Shown: positions 1 through 8,091 of the stretch, one piece after another
How positions within the stretch are numbered: the stretch's first letter is position 1
Layout of the letters: every line of letters begins with the position of its first letter
Source of the DNA: Acidobacteriota bacterium
GTDB taxonomy: Bacteria > Acidobacteriota > Terriglobia > Terriglobales > Acidobacteriaceae
Assembly (NCBI GenBank): GCA_003224905.1
Contig: QIAA01000029.1
Coordinates: 1-35,263, forward strand
Length of the DNA: 35,263 nucleotides
Reading direction: 5' to 3'
Position numbers and translations under genes: made by a program
Notes under the pieces: generated by a model
Told to the model about the DNA's origin: nothing
Seen by the model: the letters and a program-made list of their open reading frames with translations, nothing else
Database searches by the model: none

Positions 1-27
1 CGTTCGGATTAGCAGGATGCAGGCCTC

Positions 28-44
28 GGCGAGCGTAGCTCGCC
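28..44 (+). promoter_or_regulatory. Hairpin just upstream of the aldehyde dehydrogenase RBS
   Basis: A perfect 7-bp stem, GGCGAGC paired with GCTCGCC around a GTA loop, lies 9 nt before the strong Shine-Dalgarno CAGGAGG at 54-60. It could be the end of an upstream transcription unit, an mRNA-stabilising structure in the leader, or a small dispersed repeat. There is no T-run, so it is not a canonical terminator. Bases 1-64 hold no gene that I can recognise. Confidence 0.35.
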
Positions 45-64
45 AGTCCTGAGCAGGAGGTCAC

Positions 65-1546
65 ATGCCCGGTGGAGTGAAAACCGAAGTTCGCACTTAT
101 CAGATGTACATTAACGGCGAGTGGGTGGACAGCAAATCGAGCAAGACATTCCCCGTTTACGACCCCGCCACTGAAGAAGTAATCGCCCAGGTCCCCGACG
201 CTAATGCCGAAGACGTAAACCGCGCCGCGGCCGCCGCGAAAGCCGCATTCGAAGATGGCCCGTGGGCTTCCACAACCGCACAGGAGCGCGGCCGCGTGCT
301 CTTTCGTCTCGCAGAAAAAGTACGACAGAACGCCGTCATGCTGGCGGAACTCGAAGCCCGCAACTGCGGCAAGCCCATCGTCGAAGCCGAATTTGATATC
401 AACGACGTCGCCACCTGCTTCGAATATTACGGTGGCCTGGCCACCAAGATTCTGGGATACGTGAATCCCGTTCCCGACAACGCCATGAGCTTGTCCCTCA
501 AAGAGCCGGTCGGCGTTGCGGGGCAGATCATTCCCTGGAACTATCCGCTGCTGATGGCGGCCTGGAAACTTGCTCCGGCACTCGCCGCCGGTTGCACATG
601 TGTATTGAAGCCAGCCGAACAGACACCACTCACCGCGCTCGAAATGTCCAACTGGCTGTCTGACGTTGGCCTGCCTCCGGGCGTGGTCAACATCATCACC
701 GGGTTCGGGGAAACCTGTGGTGCCCCGCTCGTTCAGCACCCAGACGTGAACAAAATCGCCTTCACCGGCAGCGCTGCTGTCGGCAAGATGATCGTCAAGC
801 AGGCCGCGGATTCGGTAAAGCGCGTCACTCTGGAACTCGGCGGAAAATCCCCTAACATCTTCTTCGCCGACGCAGACTTTGAAGCTGCAATCGACGGCGC
901 TCTCTTCGGTGTATTTATCAACCAGGGCGAAGTCTGTTCCGCCGGCAGCCGCATTCTGGTGCAAAAGCCCATTTACAAAAAATTCGTTGACGCCATGAGC
1001 GAGAAGGCGAAGAACATCAAACTCGGTCCGCCGCTTGAACGTGAGACCAAGATGGGTCCACTGGTCAGCAAGGAGCAGTACGAGCGCGTACGTTCCTATC
1101 AGGATATCGGCAAGAAGGAAGCAAAGATTGCCGTTGGCGGTGGCCGCGCCGAAAAATTCAGCAAAGGCTATTACGTGGAGCCGACAATCTTTTACGACGT
1201 CGACAACTCCGCCCGCATTGCGCGGGAAGAGATCTTCGGTCCGGTGGCGGCTGTAATTCCATTTGATGATGAGAAGGACGCAGTCAGAATTGCAAACGAC
1301 TCCCCCTACGGTCTCGCCGCCGCAGTCTGGACCCGCGATATCTTCAAAGCCTTTCGCGCGGTGAAGGCATTGCGAGCCGGCATCGTTTGGGTCAACCATA
1401 TGCAACCCACTTACGTCGAAGCCCCCTGGGGAGGCTACAAACAATCTGGTTTCGGCCGCGAACTCGGCCCATGGGGCATTGAAGAGTACCTCGAGACCAA
1501 GCAAGTACACATCAATCTGAACGAAGCGCCCATTGGCTGGTATTGA
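65..1546 (+). CDS. NAD(P)-dependent aldehyde dehydrogenase (betaine/aminoaldehyde dehydrogenase-like)
   Basis: A 493-residue cytosolic enzyme of the ALDH superfamily, which oxidises an aldehyde to an acid with NAD(P)+. Visible hallmarks are the oxyanion-hole Asn in PWNYPLL, the general base Glu257 in LELGGKSP, and the nucleophile Cys291 in NQGEVCSAG. The length and ending match full-length family members. The ATG is preceded by an excellent SD (CAGGAGG, 4 nt away); a later start near MYING is possible but lacks this signal. The next gene is a GABA-type aminotransferase, so an aminoaldehyde or semialdehyde substrate (putrescine/GABA-type degradation) is a reasonable inference, but the sequence resembles betaine and aromatic aldehyde dehydrogenases too and the substrate cannot be fixed. 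It is the first gene of a run extending to 5497. Confidence 0.93.
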   Translation: MPGGVKTEVRTYQMYINGEWVDSKSSKTFPVYDPATEEVIAQVPDANAEDVNRAAAAAKAAFEDGPWASTTAQERGRVLFRLAEKVRQNAVMLAELEARNCGKPIVEAEFDINDVATCFEYYGGLATKILGYVNPVPDNAMSLSLKEPVGVAGQIIPWNYPLLMAAWKLAPALAAGCTCVLKPAEQTPLTALEMSNWLSDVGLPPGVVNIITGFGETCGAPLVQHPDVNKIAFTGSAAVGKMIVKQAADSVKRVTLELGGKSPNIFFADADFEAAIDGALFGVFINQGEVCSAGSRILVQKPIYKKFVDAMSEKAKNIKLGPPLERETKMGPLVSKEQYERVRSYQDIGKKEAKIAVGGGRAEKFSKGYYVEPTIFYDVDNSARIAREEIFGPVAAVIPFDDEKDAVRIANDSPYGLAAAVWTRDIFKAFRAVKALRAGIVWVNHMQPTYVEAPWGGYKQSGFGRELGPWGIEEYLETKQVHINLNEAPIGWY

Positions 1547-1607
1547 GAAATCTGAGAACTGCGATCAGAGAACTGGAGTGGATCAGGCACTCAGACGCAA
1601 ATCGAAA

Positions 1608-2969
1608 ATGGGAACCATCCAACTCAGAACGGAGATCCCGGGACCAAAGTCCAGAGCGCTCGCCCAGCGTCGCGAAACCGCCGTCCCTCGCGGCCTCTCT
1701 CATGGCACACCCATCTACGTAGCCAACGCCGAAGATGCCTGGCTCGAAGACGTGGACGGCAACTGCTACATCGACTTCGCCGGAGGCATTGGCTGCCTCA
1801 ACATCGGCCACCGCCGCCAACCCGTGCTGTCGGCGATTCGCAATCAGCTCGATCGCTTTCTCCACACCTGCGTGCAGGTGACGCCATACGAAGCCTACAT
1901 CGCTTTAGCTGAGCGACTGAACCAAGTCACGCCGGGTAACTTTCCCAAGAAAACTCTATTCGTAAGCACAGGCGCCGAAGCGGTCGAAAATGCCGTTAAA
2001 ATTGCCCGCGCCCACACCGGGCGCCCCGGAATCATCGCCTTTGAGGACGCCTTTCACGGACGCACCATGATGACGCTGGCGCTCACCAGCAAAACGCATC
2101 CTTACAAGGCAGGTTTTGCCCCATTCCCCGGGGACGTTTATCGCATCCCGTACGCCTACTGTTATCGCTGCTCCTATTCACTCACGTATCCGGCGTGCGA
2201 GCTTTATTGCGCGCGCCATCTTGAGGACACCTTCAAGCGGGTCGTTGCTTCTGAGGACGTTGCCGCTGTGATCGCCGAGCCGGTGCTCGGCGAAGGCGGA
2301 TTCGTTGTTCCGCCAAAAGACTATTTCCGGACCCTGATTGAGATCTGCCACAAGCACAATGTGCTTTTCATTGCCGACGAAATCCAAAGCGGCTTTGGCC
2401 GTACGGGAACGCTTTTTGCCAGCGAATATTTCGGCATTGAGCCGGACATTATTGTTACCGCAAAATCCCTGGGCGGAGGGCTACCTCTTGCCGCTATCAC
2501 CGGACGTTCGGAAATCATGGACGCCCCCGGCCCCGGAGGCCTCGGCGGCACCTTCGCTGGAAATCCAGTCTCCTGCGCTGCTGCTATGGCAGTGTTGGAT
2601 ATCTTCGATAAGGAAACCCTGCTCGATCGTGCGAAGGAGCTGGGAACGCAATTCCAGTCGCGGGCACGAGAGTGGAAAAATCGTTGGCCTTTAATCGGCG
2701 ACATTCGAGGCTTGGGTGGAATGCAAGCTATTGAACTCATTCGATCGTTCGAGAATCGCGAACCTGCAGCGGAGGAGGCCAAGCAGGTCATCCAGTACTG
2801 CTACGAGCACGGCCTGATCGCGCTTTCTGCCGGATCGTATTCCAACGTGGTGCGCGTTCTTGTGCCACTAGTCATCACCAGCGAACAGGTGAATGAGGCG
2901 CTGGATGTACTGGAAGCAGCGTTGAAAGCCGCGTGCGAGACCAGGCTGCGAGTGGCCCAGCCCATCTGA
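1608..2969 (+). CDS. gabT: Class III PLP aminotransferase, 4-aminobutyrate aminotransferase-like
   Basis: Fold type I, class III aminotransferase (453 aa from this start) that would move an omega-amino group to a keto acid using PLP. The signature stretch IVTAKSLGGGLPLAAITG contains the Schiff-base Lys286, and the GAEAVENAVK and FHGRT motifs are typical of GabT. I chose ATG 1608 because the in-frame TTG at 1533 overlaps the previous gene and gives a non-homologous-looking extension; the SD before 1608 is weak. Residues 185-201 contain four cysteines spaced CX2C-X8-C-X3-C, an insert that could bind a metal; its function is unknown to me. With the upstream dehydrogenase it could form a two-step amine/GABA catabolic module. 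Exact substrate is uncertain. Confidence 0.88.
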   Translation: MGTIQLRTEIPGPKSRALAQRRETAVPRGLSHGTPIYVANAEDAWLEDVDGNCYIDFAGGIGCLNIGHRRQPVLSAIRNQLDRFLHTCVQVTPYEAYIALAERLNQVTPGNFPKKTLFVSTGAEAVENAVKIARAHTGRPGIIAFEDAFHGRTMMTLALTSKTHPYKAGFAPFPGDVYRIPYAYCYRCSYSLTYPACELYCARHLEDTFKRVVASEDVAAVIAEPVLGEGGFVVPPKDYFRTLIEICHKHNVLFIADEIQSGFGRTGTLFASEYFGIEPDIIVTAKSLGGGLPLAAITGRSEIMDAPGPGGLGGTFAGNPVSCAAAMAVLDIFDKETLLDRAKELGTQFQSRAREWKNRWPLIGDIRGLGGMQAIELIRSFENREPAAEEAKQVIQYCYEHGLIALSAGSYSNVVRVLVPLVITSEQVNEALDVLEAALKAACETRLRVAQPI

Positions 2970-4721
2970 GTGAACCGGCCTTCCGAATACGACAAGTTTC
3001 CTGTCATCCGAGTACAGTCGCCGACCAATTGTGCCTGGCGGGGCTGGCATTCCATTCTCGAGCAAATCCGAGGCTCGATCTCACGCGGAGCGCGACGATT
3101 GGCCATTGAGTGTTATCCCGGAGTTCTTGAGCAGCAAATCTCGGAAACTTTGAGCGAAGCCCTGTCGCCTACGCGGGTAATCCGGGTCAGGGACACATAT
3201 AAGGCCTCGCGCGAAATCGAATCGATGATCTCGCAAGAGCTTACCGACGATCCTGTCTTCGGCAGAATGGACGGGCTCGTTATTCAGGATTTCGTCGACC
3301 CGGCGAGAATCGAGTCATCCCGCGAGCAACTGAAACAAAATCGTGGTCAGTTGATACTCATAGTTGGCGCCGGAACCTCATTGATTGAGCCCGATCCGGA
3401 CGTCCTGATTTATGCCGATCTGCCTCGCTGGGAAATCCAGCAGAGACAACGAAGAAATGAAATCGGTAATTTGGCAGTTGAAAACCTGTATGAGTCCCCC
3501 AGTCTGAAATACAAGAGAGGCTACTTCCTCGATTGGCGATTGGCCGACCGTATTAAAAAGGACATGATCGGCAGACTTGATTTTCTACTCGACACCACCG
3601 ATCCCCGGAACCCAAAACTAGTCAGCGGCGATGCATTCCGTGCGGCGCTCCAGCACGCTGTTACTCGTCCGTTCCGTGTTGTTCCCTTCTTCGACCCCGG
3701 ACCGTGGGGAGGGCAGTGGATGCGCGAAGTCTGTGGCCTGGATGCTGCAGCTCCAAACTACGCGTGGTGCTTCGACTGCGTTCCCGAGGAAAACTCTCTT
3801 CGCTTCGGGTTCGGCGATGTGGTAATTGAGGTCCCGGCGATCGATCTCGTGTTTCAGCACCCTCGCGAACTGCTGGGCGATCCCGTACACGAGCGCTTTG
3901 GGGCAGAGTTTCCCATCCGCTTCGATTTCCTGGACACTATGGAGGGTGGAAATCTGTCGCTGCAAGTCCATCCCTTGACGGAATACATCAGGGAAAAATT
4001 CGGTATTCCTTACGCTCAGGACGAAAGCTACTATCTGCTTGATGCCGCGCCTGATGCTTCTGTTTACCTTGGTCTTAAGTCGAATATAGATCGAAAGCAA
4101 ATGGCTGCCGAACTGCGCCAGGCTCAGGAGGGAAGCAATTGGTTCGATGCCGAGCAATACGTCAACAAATGGCCCGCACGCAAACATGATCATTTCTTGA
4201 TTCCTGCTGGAACGATTCATTGTTCGGGCCGTAACAGCATGGTTCTGGAAATCAGCGCCACCCCATACATCTTCACCTTCAAGCTGTGGGACTGGGGCAG
4301 ACCTGGCCTCGACGGCAAGCCACGCCCCATTCATCTGGATCACGGCCTAGCCAACATTCAGTGGGAACGCGATACGCAGTGGGTGAAGGACAACCTCATT
4401 AATCGCGTTTGCCCGGTTGCTCACGGTGAAGGCTGGGCGGAGGAAAAGACAGGTTTACACCCTCTTGAGTTTATTGAAACGAGGAGACACTGGTTTAATG
4501 GCCCCGTCATTCACGACAATCAGGGCAGCGTGCACGTGCTGAATCTGGTTGAAGGAGATGCCGCGGTCATAGACAGTCCGTATGATTTGTTTGAGCCGTT
4601 TACGGTGCACTATGCGGAAACCTTCATCGTGCCTGCCGCACTGGGAAAATATCGCGTGCGGCCACTGCAATCCGACCGGAAGTGTGCCACCATCCGCGCG
4701 TCTGTTAGGACAGACCATTGA
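2970..4721 (+). CDS. Class I mannose-6-phosphate isomerase with kinase-like N-terminal half
   Basis: 583 residues, about 200 more than a minimal class I phosphomannose isomerase. The C-terminal half (from about residue 290) has the zinc-site pattern of the cupin isomerase: Gln332 and His334 in SLQVHP, Glu352 in DESYYLL, and His417 in PAGTIHC. It would interconvert mannose-6-P and fructose-6-P. The N-terminal half resembles a nucleoside/uridine-kinase fold, but the P-loop position reads IECYPGVLEQQ with no GXXXXGK[ST], so ATP use is doubtful. GTG start directly abuts the previous stop (TGAGTG), and the last bases overlap the next gene's TTG, so translational coupling is likely. The pairing with a phosphoglucose isomerase supports a sugar-phosphate role. 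Similar fusions occur elsewhere to my recollection, so this is probably a known architecture rather than an artefact. Confidence 0.82.
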   Translation: MNRPSEYDKFPVIRVQSPTNCAWRGWHSILEQIRGSISRGARRLAIECYPGVLEQQISETLSEALSPTRVIRVRDTYKASREIESMISQELTDDPVFGRMDGLVIQDFVDPARIESSREQLKQNRGQLILIVGAGTSLIEPDPDVLIYADLPRWEIQQRQRRNEIGNLAVENLYESPSLKYKRGYFLDWRLADRIKKDMIGRLDFLLDTTDPRNPKLVSGDAFRAALQHAVTRPFRVVPFFDPGPWGGQWMREVCGLDAAAPNYAWCFDCVPEENSLRFGFGDVVIEVPAIDLVFQHPRELLGDPVHERFGAEFPIRFDFLDTMEGGNLSLQVHPLTEYIREKFGIPYAQDESYYLLDAAPDASVYLGLKSNIDRKQMAAELRQAQEGSNWFDAEQYVNKWPARKHDHFLIPAGTIHCSGRNSMVLEISATPYIFTFKLWDWGRPGLDGKPRPIHLDHGLANIQWERDTQWVKDNLINRVCPVAHGEGWAEEKTGLHPLEFIETRRHWFNGPVIHDNQGSVHVLNLVEGDAAVIDSPYDLFEPFTVHYAETFIVPAALGKYRVRPLQSDRKCATIRASVRTDH

Positions 4722-5497
4722 ACTTCGATCCTGGGTTCGACATCAGGCCGACCTCCGAGCCACTCGGCTTCGAGTACGGCGAAACCTGCTTCGGCCCACG
4801 ACCCGAGCTGCGCCCGCTCGATGCGATTCGTCCCAGCCTTCGCGATCCCCAAGCCGAGGGGCCTGATCCCGTTTACGCCATCGCAATGGACGTCGGCCAA
4901 CAGGCACACCAGCAGGAACTTCAGCAGCGCATGCTTCTCTTCGGCTGCGTCACCTACGCCAAAGGGCGGGTTGGGGACGAAGTGGTTCGCAGCCAGGGAC
5001 ACGTCCACAAAATATCGTCACACAGTGGATGGGCCGCTCCGGAAATTTACGAAATCTGGGCCGGAAGAGCCTTCATCTACATGCAGGAGTTTGCTGCAGA
5101 TTATCCCGGACGCTGCTTTGCCCTCGAAGCGGGTCCGGGTGACATTGTGGTGATCCCACCCGGCTGGGCACATACCAGCATGAGCGCTGATCCTGGCCAA
5201 CACCTGACATTCGGCGCACTGTGCGATCGCGAATACGGATTTCTGTACGAAGAGGTCCGCCGCCGACACGGACTCGCCTGGTATGCCCTGATTGACTCGC
5301 ACGGTCAGATCTGCTGGGAAGCAAATCTGAACTATCAGAAAAGCTCGCTGGTCGTCCGCAAGACTCGTGATTACAGGGCCTTTGGGCTTGAGGCCGGCAT
5401 GCCACTCTACTCACAGTTCGAAAAAAATCCTGACAAACTGCAGTGGGTCTCGAAACCAGCGCTGGTCGCCCACCTCTGGAATGGCTTCGTGCCGTAA
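4718..5497 (+). CDS. Cupin-type (archaeal-like) glucose-6-phosphate isomerase
   Basis: A 259-aa single-domain cupin of the GPI family (Pfam GPI, Pyrococcus-type), unrelated to the usual bacterial Pgi. It would interconvert glucose-6-P and fructose-6-P with a bound divalent metal. Likely ligands are His95 and His97 in SQGHVHK, Glu109 in PEIYEIW and His152 in PPGWAHTS. Between the HXH pair and the Glu there are about five extra residues compared with the P. furiosus enzyme as I remember it. The start is TTG, overlapping the upstream stop by 4 nt (TTGA), with an AGGA motif about 8 nt before. It forms a coupled pair with the phosphomannose isomerase, together linking mannose-6-P to glucose-6-P. 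Whether the host also has a classical Pgi cannot be seen here. Confidence 0.85.
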   Translation: MNFDPGFDIRPTSEPLGFEYGETCFGPRPELRPLDAIRPSLRDPQAEGPDPVYAIAMDVGQQAHQQELQQRMLLFGCVTYAKGRVGDEVVRSQGHVHKISSHSGWAAPEIYEIWAGRAFIYMQEFAADYPGRCFALEAGPGDIVVIPPGWAHTSMSADPGQHLTFGALCDREYGFLYEEVRRRHGLAWYALIDSHGQICWEANLNYQKSSLVVRKTRDYRAFGLEAGMPLYSQFEKNPDKLQWVSKPALVAHLWNGFVP

Positions 5498-5518
5498 CCG
5501 GCTTCGGAAAACACGCGA

Positions 5519-5588
5519 TTCGTATCAGGGCATCGCTTCAGCGATGCCGTAAGCCGCTCAGATTCAGTCGCGCCTTCAGGCGCTGAGG
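5519..5588. repeat. Twin-hairpin dispersed repeat, copy 1
   Basis: Two hairpins lie head to tail. The first pairs GGCATCGCT (5529-5537) with AGCGATGCC (5540-5548); the second pairs GCGCC (5570-5574) with GGCGC (5579-5583) around TTCA and is followed by TGAGG. The 30 bases 5519-5548 match 24860-24889 at 29 of 30 positions, and the same two-hairpin plan with a CTGAGG tail recurs inside the dus gene near 30376-30435. This is a REP/MITE-like element of unknown mobility. It occupies most of the space between the isomerase gene and the lipoprotein gene. Confidence 0.75.
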
Positions 5589-5723
5589 CGCCAGCGAATG
5601 GAGCTTCTCCGCAACCTCTTAAGCTGGCAGGACAAACTCCCCCAAAGTACCAAAGTACCCTTTCAGCGTTACCGCCCGTTGTGCGACGCTGAACGCCAGA
5701 CGATTCGCTTGTCTCGCTCCGCT

Positions 5724-5999
5724 ATGAAAAGATTCTGCCTCCTTTCCCTCGTGCTGCTCGTCGGTTGTGCAGAAAAAAAGAAGGCTGCAGCGCCGACTCC
5801 ACCATCGCCTCCGCCGCCCGCGCCGGTGATCCGCAGTCAAATGCCGCCAGCGAATGCGGAGCTTCTCGAACACTGTGTGGTGACCAAAGAGGAGAACGCG
5901 AATACTGTGTCCTGCCTCTGTCTGCCAGCGACCACCAAGATCGATTCAAAGACGGGGCACATGGTCATCGTTTGCAAGAAGATGCCAACGACCAAATAG
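5724..5999 (+). CDS. Small predicted lipoprotein
   Basis: 91 residues from ATG 5724. The N-terminus is a lipoprotein signal peptide (MKRF, hydrophobic core, lipobox LVGC), then lysines and a proline-rich linker (PTPPSPPPPAP), then a small domain with two closely spaced cysteines (VSCLCLP) and one later Cys that could form disulfides in the periplasm. An in-frame ATG at 5598 would add 42 residues ahead of the signal peptide, which makes no sense for an exported protein, so I rejected it. I do not recognise a family for the C-terminal part. It stands alone between a repeat and the transposon. Confidence 0.6.
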   Translation: MKRFCLLSLVLLVGCAEKKKAAAPTPPSPPPPAPVIRSQMPPANAELLEHCVVTKEENANTVSCLCLPATTKIDSKTGHMVIVCKKMPTTK

Positions 6000-6090
6000 G
6001 TCCCCGTCCGGTTCACCTGACGCCGCGACAGCAGAGGGGTATACCCCTCTCCTCTGATCTTCTGGAATCATGACCTTAGCGCGAGAACAC

Positions 6091-6098
6091 GAGCAAAA
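6091..6098. repeat. Left 8-bp target site duplication (GAGCAAAA)
   Basis: GAGCAAAA directly abuts the outer end of the left inverted repeat and is repeated exactly at 8117-8124. An 8-bp duplication is the size expected of the IS1595 family. Confidence 0.92.
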
Positions 6099-6123
6099 GG
6101 TAAGTATCCCTTGATATCAAGTA
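6099..6123 (+). repeat. Left terminal inverted repeat of the IS1595-family element
   Basis: 25 bases beginning GGTAAGTATCCCTT; the reverse complement of 8092-8116 matches at 22 of 25 positions (differences at positions 6, 15 and 17 counted from the outer end). It is immediately bordered by the target duplication, which fixes the element boundary. Confidence 0.9.
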
Positions 6124-6148
6124 CGCTCTGCGATATTCTGCGAACGGT

Positions 6149-6967
6149 ATGCCGCTCTCCTCGCAGGATTTTCGGCGTTTGCGATCAAAGTTAGAACGGG
6201 CCAAAGAGCAGATCAACGAATTGAAAACGGAGTGGGACGGGTTCTTCCAGCCGGGCACTTATATAGTCCAGTTTAAGGACGATCCGAACACGCGAGAGCG
6301 CACCTATTATCTCGACAGCGTTACGGAGATTCCCGACAGCATTCCGCTGATTATCGGGGACGTGATTCAAAACCTTCGGAGTAGCCTCGATCACTTGGCT
6401 CATCATCTTGTTTGTGTTGGTAATGGTGACCCCGGTCCGCACACCCATGTGTATTTCCCGATTGCCAAGGATTCCACGGAATACAAAACCATGCGCGACA
6501 GAAGAATAAAGGGCATGAGGCAGGACGCCATAGACGCTATCGACGCAATCGAACCATACGGAGGAGGTGCAGGTGATTTTCTCTGGCAACTCCATCAGCT
6601 CAACATTATCGACAAGCACCGACTGTTGCTCACGGTGTATGCAAATTTGAGTGGCCACAGCATCTTGCCAAGTCAACGGCAACGAATTACGAAGAATTTC
6701 CTCGGGAGCAGTCCGGGTAGAAAAGTTCCTAGTCTCGTTGGTGCGTTCATCCCGCCTCCGGTCAAGCGGTTCCCTCTGAAAGCTGGCGACATACTCCTCA
6801 CTATCCCCGAATCTGAACTGGAGGAGAACATGAATTTCCTGCTTGAGATAGCGTTCGGAGAGCCTAAGATTGTCGAGGGTAAGCCGGTCTTTGAACTGCT
6901 CCATCAAGCGGCGACAGTCATCGGCGGCATTATGCTCAATTTCGATCAAGCCGGGCTGCTTCAGTGA
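6149..6967 (+). CDS. Transposon passenger gene, uncharacterised 272-aa protein (helical, possibly HEPN-like)
   Basis: The gene starts 50 bp inside the left inverted repeat and is carried by the transposon. The N-terminus is a charged helix (residues about 5-30, a likely coiled coil), followed by a short beta-rich segment. A helix around VIQNLRSSLDHLAHHLV resembles the conserved core of a widespread hypothetical family that I recall in actinobacteria and metagenomes; the R-X5-H spacing is loosely reminiscent of HEPN domains, but I cannot confirm that. A second conserved-looking patch is LNIIDKHRLLL. There is no signal peptide, membrane span or DNA-binding motif. It has no clear SD. A 261-codon minus-strand frame overlaps it but looks like a shadow. 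Function unknown; a host-benefit, toxin/defence or transposition-accessory role are all possible. Confidence 0.75.
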   Translation: MPLSSQDFRRLRSKLERAKEQINELKTEWDGFFQPGTYIVQFKDDPNTRERTYYLDSVTEIPDSIPLIIGDVIQNLRSSLDHLAHHLVCVGNGDPGPHTHVYFPIAKDSTEYKTMRDRRIKGMRQDAIDAIDAIEPYGGGAGDFLWQLHQLNIIDKHRLLLTVYANLSGHSILPSQRQRITKNFLGSSPGRKVPSLVGAFIPPPVKRFPLKAGDILLTIPESELEENMNFLLEIAFGEPKIVEGKPVFELLHQAATVIGGIMLNFDQAGLLQ

Positions 6968-7024
6968 GTCATCCACCTCTTCCGCTCCGTGCTACACTAC
7001 GAGCTAGGAAGGGATGAACCGCTC

Positions 7025-7189
7025 ATGAGCCGCCAAGCCGCAAGCGATCAGCCCCACGCGAGACGCAAGTTCTTGAAGCCATCCAAAGAGGTCGCGGGCA
7101 AAATGAACCCTATTGCACGACGTTCATTCCACGATCTCTTGCGGAAGGCGAGTCAGCCCGTTCGGAAACGCGCTGCAAAAGGGAATTGA
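7025..7189 (+). CDS. Possible small basic protein (54 aa) inside the transposon
   Basis: ATG 7025 follows a purine-rich AGGAAGGGA at about the right distance. The predicted product is basic (many Arg/Lys) with no membrane segment. It lies in the same direction as the passenger gene and 57 bp after it, and its last 80 bases run antisense over the 3' end of the transposase. An in-frame start at 6989 would extend it to 66 residues but has no ribosome site. It could be a partner of the passenger protein or only an open frame; no family is recognised. Confidence 0.35.
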   Translation: MSRQAASDQPHARRKFLKPSKEVAGKMNPIARRSFHDLLRKASQPVRKRAAKGN

Positions 7190-8054
7190 AGATCAGATTC
7201 CCTTGCTCTCTTCGATTGTATCGAAAGCTGTACTCATCCAAGTAGGTCTGCAAATACTTCTTAGAAACCGAGTGATAAACTCCGCCGATTCCGCGCTTCA
7301 CTAAACTCCAGAATCCTTCGATAGTCTGCGTGTGAATCTGTTTCTTGGAGCCTGCCACGTACACGCGTGCTTGATGCCGGATGCGATAGTGCCGATAGTG
7401 CGGCCCAGCAATCCCGTCATACGAAGGATGCTCATCTGAGAAAATCACGCTACCCGGCAGCACGTATTCCTGGATGAAGCCGTGAACGGTAGGCTTCTTT
7501 GCATCATCTGCAACTCTGGCGATCACACGTCCGCCCTTGCGCTCGACAGCGCCTATAACCGTGGTCTTGGGTTTCTCGATTGCATGGAGCCGCTTGGTGC
7601 GACCTCCGACGTACATCTCATCTACTTCCACAGTCGCGGGACCCTCCAGCTTGTCGTCGTCTCCGAGCAAGGAGCGAATCTGTTTGAACATGCGCCAGGC
7701 TGTCTTATACGTCACTCCGGTTTCGCGCTGAATCTGCTTTGCCGAAATGCCACAGCGCGTGGAAGCCATCAAGTACATGGCGTAGTACCAGAGCCGCAAG
7801 GATGTGGCGCTATGGTCGAAGATCGTTCCAGCCATCGGAGAGATCATGCTTCCGCAATAGTCACAGGCGTAGGCAGGACGACCAGAGACACGATGGTGCT
7901 TCCGTTCCCGCTTGCACTTCTCGCAGAGTGCCACGCCCTTTGGATAGCGTTGTTCCTTTAAATGCTCTAAACAGGAGTCATCGTCGGGAAACTGGCGGTT
8001 AAAATCGTTGATCGTGTACCGTAAGTGCTTTGGAATCGTCTGTCTGCGGTTCAT
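7110..8054 (-). CDS. IS1595-family (ISXO2-like) DDE transposase
   Basis: An intact 314-aa transposase. The N-terminus has a zinc ribbon (Cys44, Cys47, Cys64, Cys67), then a helix-turn-helix-like stretch (ISAKQIQRETGVTYKTAWRM), then the ISXO2-like catalytic domain with Asp145 in VEVDEMYVGG, Asp207 in FSDEHPSY and the HTQTIEGFWSLVKRG motif. The ATG at 8054 has a GAGGG about 9 nt upstream and lies 38 bp inside the right inverted repeat. It would catalyse cut-and-paste or copy transposition of the 6099-8116 element. No frameshift or stop is seen, so it is likely functional. Confidence 0.93.
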   Translation of the reverse strand: MNRRQTIPKHLRYTINDFNRQFPDDDSCLEHLKEQRYPKGVALCEKCKRERKHHRVSGRPAYACDYCGSMISPMAGTIFDHSATSLRLWYYAMYLMASTRCGISAKQIQRETGVTYKTAWRMFKQIRSLLGDDDKLEGPATVEVDEMYVGGRTKRLHAIEKPKTTVIGAVERKGGRVIARVADDAKKPTVHGFIQEYVLPGSVIFSDEHPSYDGIAGPHYRHYRIRHQARVYVAGSKKQIHTQTIEGFWSLVKRGIGGVYHSVSKKYLQTYLDEYSFRYNRREQGNLIFNSLLQRVSERADSPSARDRGMNVVQ

Positions 8055-8091
8055 ATCTACTTACCCTCAAACAGAACGATACGCAAAACCT

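Noticed and set aside
1533..1607. TTG start for the aminotransferase
   Set aside because: It overlaps the previous gene and adds 25 residues without family likeness; ATG 1608 begins the recognisable sequence.
3618..4343. 241-codon minus-strand ORF
   Set aside because: Antisense to the phosphomannose isomerase domain, with no domain of its own.
6191..6976. 261-codon minus-strand ORF opposite the passenger gene
   Set aside because: It mirrors a plus-strand protein with clear helical family-like motifs; its own translation has no recognisable domain.
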